NCBI GenBank assembly: GCA_021296255.1
Contig: JAGWAU010000021.1
Coordinates: 1 to 41,860 of the forward strand
Origin: Alphaproteobacteria bacterium
GTDB taxonomy: Bacteria; Pseudomonadota; Alphaproteobacteria; UBA2966
DNA length: 41,860 bases
Direction: 5' to 3'
Part shown: positions 28,151 through 36,157 of the stretch, piece after piece
How positions within the stretch are numbered: position 1 is the first letter of the stretch
How the letters are laid out: each line of letters starts with the position of its first letter
The notes under the pieces: model-generated
Told to the model about the DNA's origin: nothing
Database searches by the model: none
The model's input: only the letters and a program-made list of their open reading frames with translations
Made by a program: the position numbers and the translations under genes

Positions 28151-29065
28151 ATGGCAGCCCGCAAAATGAAAGTGGCGGTGCATCTGTCTAGCATGACCGG
28201 GTTCTCCCGGGTGAGCGGACAAGACACCCGGTATGAGTGGGTTTGGGAGCTCAGGTGTGTCAACGGTCGAGGGCTCGATATCCGATGCCGGACTCCCGTC
28301 GGCTTCGACATGCTCGAGGCGGTCGCGCGCGCGGCGGCGTCGGAGCGATTCAGCCGCGGCAACCTGACTATGACCCTGCAGGTGAATCCGGTCGAAGCCG
28401 GCTCTTCGGTCACCGTCAATCGGCGATTGCTGGAGCGGCTTCTTGACGTCGCTCGTGAATACGAGGGCGCGCCGGGAGTCCTGCCGCCTCGCCTCGACGG
28501 TCTGCTTTCTATCCGAGGTGTCATCGAACCGGTGGAGGAGGCTGCGGCCGACGAGGAACAATCGGTACGCATCGCGACGATGGTCAAGACCCTCGAGACC
28601 GCTCTCGATGAGCTACAGGCATCACGGTTGGCGGAAGGCAGCAAGCTGACGGAGGTCCTACGCCGACATGTCGCGGAGATCGAAGAACTGTCCGTGAACG
28701 CCGCCGAGTGCGTGGCCGCTTTGCCAAAGGCGCTTTCCGCCCGGCTCAACGAGCAGTTGTCCGAGATCCTGGACGCGCGACCGGGCTTGCCGGAGGACCG
28801 CTTGGCACAGGAACTTGCCGCCCTGCTGGTGAAGTCCGACGTCAAAGAAGAGATGGACCGCTTGACCGCGCACGTGGAAGCGATCAACGAACTGCTGGGC
28901 GAGGGCGGCTCGGTGGGGCGACGTCTGGATTTCCTGGCCCAGGAGCTTAATCGGGAGGCCAACACCTTGTGCGCCAAGGCGGCGGATGTGTCCCTGGCGC
29001 GCGTGGGACTTGATCTCAAGGCGGTCATCGATCGGTTCCGCGAACAGGTTCAAAACATCGAGTAG
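28151..29065 (+). CDS. yicC: YicC family endoribonuclease-like protein
   Basis: Members of the YicC family have been described as endoribonucleases that act on small RNAs. The N-terminal signature is SSMTGFSRVSGQ with YEWVWELRCVNGRGLDIRCR, and the C-terminal DUF1732 region holds KSDVKEEMDRLTAHVEAINELL and RRLDFLAQELNREANTL, the most conserved part of the family. Length is 304. ATG at 28151 lies only 2 bases after GGAGGT (28143-28148), tight but usable; ATG at 28166 is an alternative. gmk follows after 9 bases, the common yicC-gmk pair. Confidence 0.9.
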   Translation: MAARKMKVAVHLSSMTGFSRVSGQDTRYEWVWELRCVNGRGLDIRCRTPVGFDMLEAVARAAASERFSRGNLTMTLQVNPVEAGSSVTVNRRLLERLLDVAREYEGAPGVLPPRLDGLLSIRGVIEPVEEAAADEEQSVRIATMVKTLETALDELQASRLAEGSKLTEVLRRHVAEIEELSVNAAECVAALPKALSARLNEQLSEILDARPGLPEDRLAQELAALLVKSDVKEEMDRLTAHVEAINELLGEGGSVGRRLDFLAQELNREANTLCAKAADVSLARVGLDLKAVIDRFREQVQNIE

Positions 29066-29074
29066 ACGTGCGCA

Positions 29075-29713
29075 ATGGCTGATACCACCGTCCAGCGTCG
29101 GGGACTGATGTTCATCCTGTCTTCGCCATCGGGGGCGGGTAAGACGACACTGGCGCGTATGCTCATCGAAACCGACAACGCTATCGTCATGTCGGTGTCG
29201 GCGACGACACGGCATCCCCGGCCGGGTGAAACGGAAGGTACGGACTACTATTTTGTCGATGACGGGCGGTTTGATCAGATGGTGTCTGACGGGCAGTTTC
29301 TTGAACATGCCACCGTCTTCGGCCATCGCTATGGAACGCCAGCGCCGCCCGTGCGGGAGGCGATGGCCCGAGGCCGGGATGTTCTCTTCGATATCGACTG
29401 GCAGGGGGCGCAGCAACTCAAGGAAGCCGCCCGCGAAGATGTTGCCAGCGTGTTCATCCTTCCGCCGTCTCTGGAGGAATTGGAGGGTCGGTTGCTGGCG
29501 CGCGCCCAAGATCCGGAGGACGTCGTGCTTCGCCGCATGCAAAAAGCCTCGGGCGAGATGAGTCACTGGCCCGAATACGATTACGTTCTTATCAACGAGG
29601 ATGTCGACCGGAGTCTGCAAGCCGTCTGCACCATTTTGGCCGCGGAACGCATGAAACGTGCACGGCAAACCGGTCTCGCGGAGTTCGTGAAGAACCTCCA
29701 AACCGGCGACTAA
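29075..29713 (+). CDS. gmk: Guanylate kinase
   Basis: Phosphorylates GMP to GDP with ATP, continuing the pathway whose earlier enzymes (guaB, guaA) are encoded at the other end of the window. P-loop SSPSGAGKTT at residues 16-25, the GMP-binding segment SATTRHPRPGETEGTDYYFV, and DIDWQGAQQLKE are all present. Length 212 is normal. It is the last gene of the conserved fabD-gmk block; downstream the window turns accessory. Confidence 0.96.
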   Translation: MADTTVQRRGLMFILSSPSGAGKTTLARMLIETDNAIVMSVSATTRHPRPGETEGTDYYFVDDGRFDQMVSDGQFLEHATVFGHRYGTPAPPVREAMARGRDVLFDIDWQGAQQLKEAAREDVASVFILPPSLEELEGRLLARAQDPEDVVLRRMQKASGEMSHWPEYDYVLINEDVDRSLQAVCTILAAERMKRARQTGLAEFVKNLQTGD

Positions 29714-29932
29714 GCTAAAAGTCTCGGTGCGCCGCGGGAAGGCGTGTTTTCCAGGCCGGCGCGAAGGCGTCCTGCCGCTGGAGATGCCGGGCGGCGTTTG
29801 ACACGCGCTTGCTCCAGGATCATGTTCAAGTCGGTCAGAACTATCTTGCGCAGGGGGTAGGCATATGGCCGTGACCCGGGGTTGGCTCGTCCAGGACCCC
29901 GCCGCGCAGCAGGTGCGTCCCGCTCCACCGCG
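29714..29932. other. No recognisable gene
   Basis: This 219-base stretch after gmk shows no convincing coding frame. Frames in either direction are short, biased to Arg, Pro and Ala, and resemble no family I know. It probably represents decayed sequence belonging to the PIN-domain fragment downstream. Confidence 0.5.
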
Positions 29933-30106
29933 ATGTCGGCGAGGTTGTGCCGTGAGCTTCCCGTCGCGGGCCGGCAGGTACACCATGCTAAACTCGCGGC
30001 GACCATGCCGGTGCATGGCGAGCCGTGGTTGTTGACCTTCAATACCGACGATTTCCGTGGGTTTGGCGAGCGCATCGAGTTGATCGATAGGGGGGCCGCG
30101 CCGTGA
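29933..30106 (+). pseudogene. Truncated VapC-like PIN-domain toxin
   Basis: The 57 codons end in PVAGRQVHHAKLAATMPVHG and then EPWLLTFNTDDFRGFGERIELID. This is the C-terminal third of a VapC-type PIN ribonuclease: the usual forms are GxQVHDAxLxA and LLTFNxxDF, where the second-half acidic residues complete the active site. The first of these aspartates is replaced (VHHAK instead of VHDAR). The N-terminal half with its DTNV motif is missing: upstream frames do not contain it, and no VapB-like antitoxin gene is visible. It overlaps the next fragment by 4 bases (GTGA), as if they once formed an operon. Confidence 0.6.
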
Positions 30107-30276
30107 GCAAGACGAACCATCCGGACTCGGCGCTCTCGGCAAAGCAACGGGTCGAGAAGGGCCTGCAAGCGCTGCGGACAGGTCTCGGCGCTTACGTCGG
30201 TAAACACGTGCGGGATCGTCACCGCAGGAACGGGCGCCACTGTGCGAGCCGGGATGGACCGCGACGGCGCATGTGA
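30103..30276 (+). pseudogene. Short fragment resembling an Swt1-type HEPN N-terminus
   Basis: GTG at 30103 opens 57 codons: SKTNHPDSALSAKQRVEKGL then QALRTGLGAYVGKHVRDRH, followed by an Arg-rich non-conserved end and a stop. The pattern (K/N)xRVxxGLxxLxxGLxxYV is like the N-terminal Swt1-type HEPN segment at the head of large ATPases or helicases found in phage-defence neighbourhoods. If so, the rest of the gene, normally several hundred codons or more, has been deleted. The resemblance is from memory and short, so it may equally be a small unrelated peptide. Confidence 0.35.
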
Positions 30277-30307
30277 GCCGACACCAGGAGAAACAGGGAA
30301 ACACTCG

Positions 30308-31492
30308 ATGGCTGATAACGATCTCGACGGCGCTCCCGGACCTTTCTTTTTTCGTCATTCCGCCCGACAGATTCTGTTCGGTCCGGGCCGGTTTTCCGAG
30401 CTCGCCACCATCGCCGAGGCGAGGAGCGTCGAACGCGCCGTCGTGGTCATGGATGGCGCTTTTATCGGCGGAGAGCTGGAGGCAAGGGTCCGCGAAGTGC
30501 TCGGCAACTTGATCGGTGTCGAGGTCCACGGCGTGCCCATTCAGGAGCCCGACACCGAGACGGTCGAGGCCTGTCGGCAGGTTCTGGAAGCCGCGCATCC
30601 CGACATGGTCGTCGCGGTGGGCGGGGGATCGACCATGGACACCGCCAAGGTCGCGCGCATCCTGCTGTCTAACCCGGGCACCGTCGAGGAAATGGCGGGC
30701 TTCGATCGATATTACGAACCGCATCGCTCGGTCATGGTGTGCGTGCCGACCACCGCGGGAACCGCCTCCGAAGTCTCGGAAATGGCCGTGATCGGTCTCA
30801 TCGGGTCGGACATCAAGCTCCGCTACCGATCTCAGAACATGACGGCCCAGTTCGCGGTGCTGGATCCCGAGCTGCTGCTGACCGCGCCTCCCGCGGTCAC
30901 GGCCAACACGGGCTTTGACGCCCTGACTCATGCGATCGAGTCCTATATCTCCCGCGGCGCCAACATCATGTCGGATCCCTACGCCCGGGACGCGATTCGG
31001 CGTCTGGTCAAATGGCTGCCCGTGGCCTATCGAGAAGGCGGCAATCTGACTGCCCGCGGACACTGCCATATCGGCTCGATGCTTGCCGGCGTCGCATTCA
31101 ATTCGACCCAGCTCGGGCTGGCTCACGCCATCGCGGCGCCGCTTGGCAACATACATCACGTGGTCCACGGCAAGGCCAACGCGCTCGCCCTGCCGGCGGT
31201 GATCGCCTACAATGAGCCGGAACTTGGCGAGAAAGGTCAGGTGCTTGCGGACATTCTCGGCAGCGCGACTCCCGCCGATGGCGTGGCGCGAATTCGGGCC
31301 GAACTCGATCTCGATATCGGGCTCGACGAGATCGTCACCACCGACGAAGAGCGGGACACCATCGTCGAGGCGGCGATGAAGAGCGGCAACGTGCCCTACA
31401 GTCCTCGCACGCCGTCGATCGAACACATTCGAGCCATCGTCGCGGTCATGCGGTCGCCCATCGGCGCGTCCGGGCCGATTCTGGAGATATAG
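30308..31492 (+). CDS. Iron-containing alcohol dehydrogenase family protein
   Basis: NAD(P)-dependent group III alcohol dehydrogenase. The nucleotide-binding domain carries VVAVGGGSTMDTAKVARIL and VCVPTTAGTASEVSE. The metal ligands sit in the helical half: Asp and His in NTGFDALTHAIESYIS, then His residues in GLAHAIAAPLGNIHHVVHG. All four positions look intact. ATG at 30308 gives 394 residues; AGGAGA stands about 20 bases upstream and GGGA closer. Two bases separate its stop from the first nitrile-hydratase-like gene, so they are one operon. A role in making or using the aldehyde or alcohol related to the hydratase substrate is plausible, but the substrate is unknown. Confidence 0.88.
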   Translation: MADNDLDGAPGPFFFRHSARQILFGPGRFSELATIAEARSVERAVVVMDGAFIGGELEARVREVLGNLIGVEVHGVPIQEPDTETVEACRQVLEAAHPDMVVAVGGGSTMDTAKVARILLSNPGTVEEMAGFDRYYEPHRSVMVCVPTTAGTASEVSEMAVIGLIGSDIKLRYRSQNMTAQFAVLDPELLLTAPPAVTANTGFDALTHAIESYISRGANIMSDPYARDAIRRLVKWLPVAYREGGNLTARGHCHIGSMLAGVAFNSTQLGLAHAIAAPLGNIHHVVHGKANALALPAVIAYNEPELGEKGQVLADILGSATPADGVARIRAELDLDIGLDEIVTTDEERDTIVEAAMKSGNVPYSPRTPSIEHIRAIVAVMRSPIGASGPILEI

Positions 31493-31494
31493 CG

Positions 31495-31818
31495 ATGCGC
31501 GGAATACACGATCTGGGTGGATTGCCCGCCGGACCCGTCGATCAGGCGGAGCACGAGCACGGCTATTGGGAGAAGCGCATCGACGGAATCCGGCTGCTGC
31601 TCGCCGACAAGAAGCGCCGGCTGATCACGGTCGACGAGATGCGCAGAGGGATCGAATCTCTGGGCAAGGACGTGTACGACAAGCTCAGCTACTACGAATG
31701 TTGGACGGCCTCGGTCACCGGTGTCATGTTGGAGAAAGGCGTCATCACGACCGATGAACTCGGTCGCAAGATGGCGGAAGTCGAAGAGCGCGACAAGGCG
31801 AGGTTCGAAGGTGGCTAG
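31495..31818 (+). CDS. Nitrile hydratase-type beta subunit, N-terminal half (ScnB-like)
   Basis: The sequence opens RGIHDLGGLPAGPVDQAEHE and continues with WEKRIDGIRLLLADKKRRL, EMRRGIESLG and LSYYECWTASVTGVMLEKGV, matching the N-terminal domain of nitrile hydratase beta (there: DGIHDxGG, FRxxIE, YYEHW, EKGVLT). It stops at 107 residues, where a normal beta chain would continue into the barrel domain, which is instead encoded by the next gene. Thiocyanate hydrolase has this split, with ScnB as the N-terminal half. Small proteins of this fold also act as nitrile hydratase activators, so a metal-insertion role is an alternative. The next gene starts inside its last codons (8-base overlap). Confidence 0.85.
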   Translation: MRGIHDLGGLPAGPVDQAEHEHGYWEKRIDGIRLLLADKKRRLITVDEMRRGIESLGKDVYDKLSYYECWTASVTGVMLEKGVITTDELGRKMAEVEERDKARFEGG

Positions 31819-32095
31819 GTTCGCGTCGGGAGACAAGGTGCTCGTGCGGAAGGCGTATCCGCCCGGGCACGTCCGCACGCCTTGGTACATCCGCGGCAAG
31901 TCCGGCGTGATCGAGCGGATCTGCGGTGAATTCGGGAACCCGGAGGAACTGGCTTACGGCCGCGACGGCACGCCCAAGCAGACCCTGTACCGGGTGAGGT
32001 TTGCGCAGAACGAGGTGTGGGACGGTTACGCCGAGAACCCCAAGGACACCGTGGATATCGAGATTTACGAGCACTGGCTGGAACCGGTCGCATAA
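31811..32095 (+). CDS. Nitrile hydratase-type beta subunit, C-terminal half (ScnA-like)
   Basis: 94 residues matching the barrel-like C-terminal domain of nitrile hydratase beta: RFASGDKVLVRKAYPPGHVR, TPWYIRGKSGVIERICGEFG, LYRVRFAQNEVWDG and DIEIYEHWLEPV. The arginine in GHVRTP corresponds to one of the beta-chain arginines that hydrogen-bond the oxidised cysteines of the alpha chain. The common TPRY is TPWY here. The GTG at 31811 overlaps the previous stop by 8 bases, implying coupled translation and close to 1:1 synthesis. The alpha-like gene begins 15 bases later. In thiocyanate hydrolase this part is the separate ScnA subunit. Confidence 0.87.
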   Translation: MARFASGDKVLVRKAYPPGHVRTPWYIRGKSGVIERICGEFGNPEELAYGRDGTPKQTLYRVRFAQNEVWDGYAENPKDTVDIEIYEHWLEPVA

Positions 32096-32110
32096 CGTCG
32101 AGAGAACGCC

Positions 32111-32749
32111 ATGAGCCAACACACGCACGATCACGGGCACGACCACCGGCACCCGCCGCAGCCGGATATCGATTCCGAGCCGATGGGATACTACCAGATC
32201 ATGGGCGCGGCCCTCGGCGAGTTGCTGATCGAGAAGGGCGTCATTACGGCCGATGAGCTGCGGGCCACGATCGAACTCATCGACAGCAAGTCACCGGAAG
32301 GCGGCGCCAAGGTCGTGGCCCGTGCCTGGACGGATCGGGAATACAAGAAACGGCTTCTCGAGAACGGAAACGCGACGGTCGATGAACTCGGCATCGAAAT
32401 GCCCGATACGCATCTAGTCGTCGTCGAAAACACGGACACGGTCCATAACGTGATCGTCTGCACTCTATGCTCGTGCTATCCACGGATGCTGCTCGGGTTG
32501 CCGCCGGACTGGTACAAGGCGCACGCCTATCGCAGCCGTGTCGTGCACGAACCCCGGGCGGTCCTCGGGGAATTCGGTACCGAGCTCCCCGATGATACGG
32601 AGATCCGCGTTCACGATTCGACGGCCGACATGCGTTATCTGGTCTTGCCGCGGCGGCCCGACGGAACGGAAGATATGAGCGAGAAAGAACTGGTCGAGCT
32701 GGTCACCCGGGACTGCATGATCGGCGTGACCTTGCCGAAGGCGCTGTAG
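32111..32749 (+). CDS. Nitrile hydratase alpha / thiocyanate hydrolase gamma-type metal subunit
   Basis: This is the metal-bearing subunit of the hydratase. The claw motif is VCTLCSC with ligands C117, C120, S121 and C122; Thr after the first Cys marks the cobalt type (iron types have Ser). Flanking family motifs are present: AKVVARAWTDREYKKRLL, HLVVVENTDTVHNVIV, LLGLPPDWYKAHAYRSRVV, EPRAVLGEFG and RDCMIGV. Where nitrile hydratases read CYPWPVLGLPP, this one has CYPRMLLGLPP, changing a Trp-Pro next to the centre. The N-terminus has His at 4, 6, 8, 10, 12 and 14, a likely metal-binding tag. 212 residues. Whether it hydrates nitriles or hydrolyses thiocyanate cannot be decided from sequence. 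Confidence 0.88.
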   Translation: MSQHTHDHGHDHRHPPQPDIDSEPMGYYQIMGAALGELLIEKGVITADELRATIELIDSKSPEGGAKVVARAWTDREYKKRLLENGNATVDELGIEMPDTHLVVVENTDTVHNVIVCTLCSCYPRMLLGLPPDWYKAHAYRSRVVHEPRAVLGEFGTELPDDTEIRVHDSTADMRYLVLPRRPDGTEDMSEKELVELVTRDCMIGVTLPKAL

Positions 32750-32791
32750 ACAGGGGCGGTCGGACCAAGACAGCGGGATCCGTGTCGTCGG

Positions 32792-34216
32792 TCAAATGCC
32801 GGGTCGCTTGTGGGCCCACGGGTTCTCCTGTTCGAAGGCCGCCGCGACCCACAGTAGCTGGTCTTCTCGATACCAAGGGGCGACCAGTTGAATGCCCGCC
32901 GGCAGCCCATCGTCCGTCCACCCGCAGGGCAGCGTGATCGCCGGGTGCCCCGACATGTTGAAGGGGTGCGTGTACGCGTACCAGGCGGCTCTGAGCTTGC
33001 CCGCGCGTGTGCCTCCGATCTCGATGTCTTGGTGGGCGTCGAAGTCGGCGACCGGTGGCGGTGCGGCGAGGGTCGGGGTGATCATCAGGTCGAACCCCTC
33101 GAAGACCTTCTCGATCGCGCGGTAAATGTTGCTGCGCGCGAACAGGCCATCCTGAAGATCGCGCCCGCTGATCTGCATGCCCTCTTCCATGTTGGTCTTC
33201 AAGGACGGGTCGATGAGGTCGGGCGTGGAGTCGAGATGGGATGCCATGCGCGCGTACTGGGCGGAGTATCCGATCGCCCGCCACATCGCGTCGCCCGCCT
33301 CCAGCATGTCTTCCTCGGGCTCGACGCCGAGGCCAAGGCCGGAAAGGCTCTGGACCGCCCCTTCGACGACACGTTTGACACCATCATCGATCACGGAATT
33401 TCCCAGGAGGGGAAACCATGCCGCTTTGAAGTTCCCGGGCAGGGACGGTACCTCCGGGAACGACAGGTCGAGAAGGGTGGGCTGTCCGCGGGACCAGGGG
33501 TCCGAAGCGTGGGGGCCCGCCATCACGGAAAGCATCAGTGCCGCGTCCGCGACGGTTCGGGTCATCGGGCCGATATAGCTCAAGGTCCCGAAAAGGTCCG
33601 GTGCCGACTCCTGCGGGACGCGACCTAGGGTTGGCTTTAAGCCTACGATGCCGCAGGCGCTTGCGGGAATCCGGACCGACCCGCCGCCGTCCGTGCCGAG
33701 CGCCAGGGGCCCCTGTCCGCTGGCCACGGCGGCCGCGGCACCGCCGCTCGACCCGCCGCAGGTGCGTTCGAGGTTCCAGGGGTTGCGGGAGACTCCGGAG
33801 ACCAGGCTGGTCGTGACGGCCTTGTGGCCGAGGGCGGGGGTCGTTGTCTTGCCGAGAAGAATTCCGCCCGCACCCATCAATCGTTCGGCCGCCACGGAGC
33901 CGTGGTTGGGGACATTGTCACCGAAGACCGCGGAGCCGAACGTCGTACGCACGCCTTTGGTCGGCACCAGGTCCTTGACGGAATAAGGGATACCGGCGAT
34001 CGCGCCCTCGCCCTCGCCGCTCGAAAGGGCGGCCTCGGCGTCTTGTGCGGTCTTGCGGGCGTCATCATGGCAAACGGTTACGAAGGCGTTGACGGTGGGC
34101 TGCAGCTCCTGAATGCGGGCCAGTACCGTGTCGATGACTTCGACCGGGGAGACGCGTTTGCTCCTGTAGGCGTCCAGCAGTTCGGTCGCGGAAAGGTAGA
34201 GAAGTTCGTCTGACAT
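32792..34216 (-). CDS. Amidase-signature family hydrolase
   Basis: Hydrolyses amides to acid and ammonia through a Ser-cisSer-Lys triad: K81 in GIPYSVKDLVPTKG, S156 in CGGSSGGAAAA and S180 in GTDGGGSVRIPAS, all present. Length 474 is standard. It is the last gene of a minus-strand operon after the SDR (39-base gap) and converges on the hydratase operon, 42 bases apart. Nitrile hydratase and amidase genes are classical neighbours because the amide product feeds the amidase. GatA is unlikely: no gatB or gatC is nearby and the protein lacks the usual GatA context. Confidence 0.9.
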   Translation of the reverse strand: MSDELLYLSATELLDAYRSKRVSPVEVIDTVLARIQELQPTVNAFVTVCHDDARKTAQDAEAALSSGEGEGAIAGIPYSVKDLVPTKGVRTTFGSAVFGDNVPNHGSVAAERLMGAGGILLGKTTTPALGHKAVTTSLVSGVSRNPWNLERTCGGSSGGAAAAVASGQGPLALGTDGGGSVRIPASACGIVGLKPTLGRVPQESAPDLFGTLSYIGPMTRTVADAALMLSVMAGPHASDPWSRGQPTLLDLSFPEVPSLPGNFKAAWFPLLGNSVIDDGVKRVVEGAVQSLSGLGLGVEPEEDMLEAGDAMWRAIGYSAQYARMASHLDSTPDLIDPSLKTNMEEGMQISGRDLQDGLFARSNIYRAIEKVFEGFDLMITPTLAAPPPVADFDAHQDIEIGGTRAGKLRAAWYAYTHPFNMSGHPAITLPCGWTDDGLPAGIQLVAPWYREDQLLWVAAAFEQENPWAHKRPGI

Positions 34217-34255
34217 CAGATGACTGTCCTGTCGCTGGGTGGAAAGACAGCGTGG

Positions 34256-34996
34256 CTACAGCGACCCGGCGATGTCGACGAGGGCGCCCGAGACGTAGGA
34301 CGCTTCGTCGGACAGCAGATGCAGGATGACGGATGCGATTTCATCCGCTTGCGCGACGCGTTTGATCGGGAGTTTGGGGCCCATCTCTTCCACCAAGCCA
34401 GGCGGTTGAATTTCGGTATCCGTAATCCCGGGCCGAACGCAGTTCACACGGACTCCCTCTCCCGCGACTTCTCCGGCCAATCCGATTGTGAAACTGTCGA
34501 CCGCGCCTTTGCTGGCGGCGTAGTGGATGTATTTGCCCCCCGCGCCGAGCTTTGAGGCAACGGAGCCCACGTTGACGATCGAGCCACCCCTACCGCCATG
34601 ATTCGTCGACATGCGCCGGACCGCGTAGCGGCAGGGAATGACGGTTCCGGTGATGTTGATGGCCCAGAGATTGGTGAGGAGTTCCTCGTTGATCCGTTCA
34701 TCGTCGAGCCGGCTGATCCCGCCGGTGACTCCGGCGCTGTTCACCAGGGCGTCCAAGCCGCCGAGCTCCTTGTCAACGGTTTCGAACATGCGGGCTACGT
34801 CGGCCTCCTTCGCGACATCTGCTTGGACGGCAATGGCCTTGCGACCCTTTGCCTTGGCCTTCTCGACGACTTCGTCGGCACGGTCCCCGCGCTCCAGATA
34901 GTTGACGCAGATGTCGTAGCCGCGATCCGCGGCCATGAGAGCCGTCGCCGCGCCGATGCCGCGACCACCGCCCGTGACGATTAGATTGGCCGTCAT
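34256..34996 (-). CDS. Short-chain dehydrogenase/reductase
   Basis: Classical SDR of 246 residues with cofactor motif VTGGGRGIGAAT, NSAGVTGG, catalytic Ser in NVGSVASK and Tyr-Lys in YIHYAASKGAV. The segment CVNYLERGDRADEV after the second strand, with a basic residue near its end, would suit NADP(H). It has a strong ribosome binding site (GGGGAGGA) before ATG 34996 and sits between the enolase-superfamily gene (30 bases upstream) and the amidase, in one operon. The C-terminal SGALVDIAGSL is slightly shorter than the usual DGG ending. It resembles sugar or 3-oxoacyl reductases in general; substrate unknown. Confidence 0.9.
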   Translation of the reverse strand: MTANLIVTGGGRGIGAATALMAADRGYDICVNYLERGDRADEVVEKAKAKGRKAIAVQADVAKEADVARMFETVDKELGGLDALVNSAGVTGGISRLDDERINEELLTNLWAINITGTVIPCRYAVRRMSTNHGGRGGSIVNVGSVASKLGAGGKYIHYAASKGAVDSFTIGLAGEVAGEGVRVNCVRPGITDTEIQPPGLVEEMGPKLPIKRVAQADEIASVILHLLSDEASYVSGALVDIAGSL

Positions 34997-35026
34997 GGTT
35001 CCTCCCCGTCCTTGGTGGACAGGAAC

Positions 35027-36121
35027 TTAGCCGCCTGCCGAGGACCGGGTAAAGCGTTCTTTGGCAAGGCTCAAACGATCGACGAGCTCATGATTGAGTG
35101 CCGGCACGAACGCTGGATCGAGAACGATTGCGCCGTTTTTGAACGTCAGCTGTTCCCGCCACAGTTGCTCGCGATTTTTGAGAAATCCGTTCATCTCTCC
35201 GGCGTTGCCGATCGTGTGACGGGCCACACAGGCCTCGGCCCAGCAGTTGACGTCGGTGGAGGCGCCGTTTCCCAACACTGACGACAGGCCCGCTTCGCGG
35301 ATGTGCTCCAGCGCTTCCCCAAGTCGGGACAAGCCGTTTCTCTTCACCAGCATCATCTTGACGTATCCGCAGCCCTTCATCTCCGCGGCGCGATCGATGT
35401 CGGCGAGCTCGTAAATCGACTCGTCCAGCTTCAGAGGGACCGGTGAAGCTGCGGCGGCGGCCGCGTTTGCTTCCCAATCGTCCGCGGCGCACGGCTGTTC
35501 GATGCTTTCGATTCCTCGGGGATCGATCCGCTCCATCAACTGCACCGCCGTTTCCCTGGTGTAGCCCTGATTGGCATCGAAGCGGATTTCTGCCGCATCT
35601 GCCGCGGCTACCTGGACCGCGGCGAGTCGCTTCAGATCGCCCTCCAGGTCCCAACCGCCCTTGAGCTTCAAGGTTCGGAACCCTGCGTTGAGATGTCCCT
35701 CCACCTCGGATGGAATCTCGCGCGGGTCCTGACTCATCACGGCCATCGACAGTGGCACGCGCGTGGGCAGGGATGGCGGTTCCAATAGGGCGTGTCCTTC
35801 CATCATTTCGATCGAGACCTGCAGGACCGTCGCCGCGTGCGGATAGGCGATGCGATGGGGCTCGAGCGCCCGTTTTGCTTCGGACGGCGCCATTCCGACC
35901 AGAAGAGCCGACTGCTTGAGGCAAAATTCCCAGCCAGCCTCGGTCGTTTCCCTCGTGTAGTGCGGAACGATGACGGCTTCGCCATATCCGGCCCGCCCCT
36001 CTGCGTCGCTTGCCTCGGCGAGCAGAACGTCCAGGTCGGACAGCGTGACCCCGGTCAGGTGATAGGGCCGGATCAACGGCACCCGAAGGCGCCAAAGCGT
36101 GAACGACTCGAGGCGCGTCAC
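35027..36121 (-). CDS. Enolase-superfamily enzyme, muconate-lactonizing type (copy 1)
   Basis: Mandelate racemase/muconate lactonizing enzyme fold, which abstracts a proton alpha to a carboxylate. The MLE-subgroup K-x-K is K152/K154 in TLKLKGGW, metal ligands are D182 (RFDANQGY), E208 (ESIEQPC) and D233 (LDESIY), and the second-side lysine is K255 or K260 in YVKMMLVKRNG. A distinctive block LGNGASTDVNCWAEACVARH near 280-300 is shared with the neighbouring copy. Start is GTG at 36121, 364 residues. Candidate activities include cycloisomerase, dipeptide epimerase or racemase; sequence alone does not choose. It is 36 bases after copy 2. Confidence 0.87.
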   Translation of the reverse strand: MTRLESFTLWRLRVPLIRPYHLTGVTLSDLDVLLAEASDAEGRAGYGEAVIVPHYTRETTEAGWEFCLKQSALLVGMAPSEAKRALEPHRIAYPHAATVLQVSIEMMEGHALLEPPSLPTRVPLSMAVMSQDPREIPSEVEGHLNAGFRTLKLKGGWDLEGDLKRLAAVQVAAADAAEIRFDANQGYTRETAVQLMERIDPRGIESIEQPCAADDWEANAAAAAASPVPLKLDESIYELADIDRAAEMKGCGYVKMMLVKRNGLSRLGEALEHIREAGLSSVLGNGASTDVNCWAEACVARHTIGNAGEMNGFLKNREQLWREQLTFKNGAIVLDPAFVPALNHELVDRLSLAKERFTRSSAGG

Positions 36122-36157
36122 GGGGTCGTCACCCGCAACCCCGCGCGAGGTGGTGGA

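Noticed and set aside
29710..30240. A 176-codon minus-strand frame after gmk
   Set aside because: No recognisable fold, and the plus strand of the same segment carries the PIN-like motif; treated as chance.
28658..31426. A 922-codon open frame on the minus strand
   Set aside because: It lies opposite yicC, gmk, the PIN fragment and the alcohol dehydrogenase, all with clear family motifs. Its translation is His/Arg/Gly-rich and matches nothing; long antisense frames are expected in GC-rich DNA.
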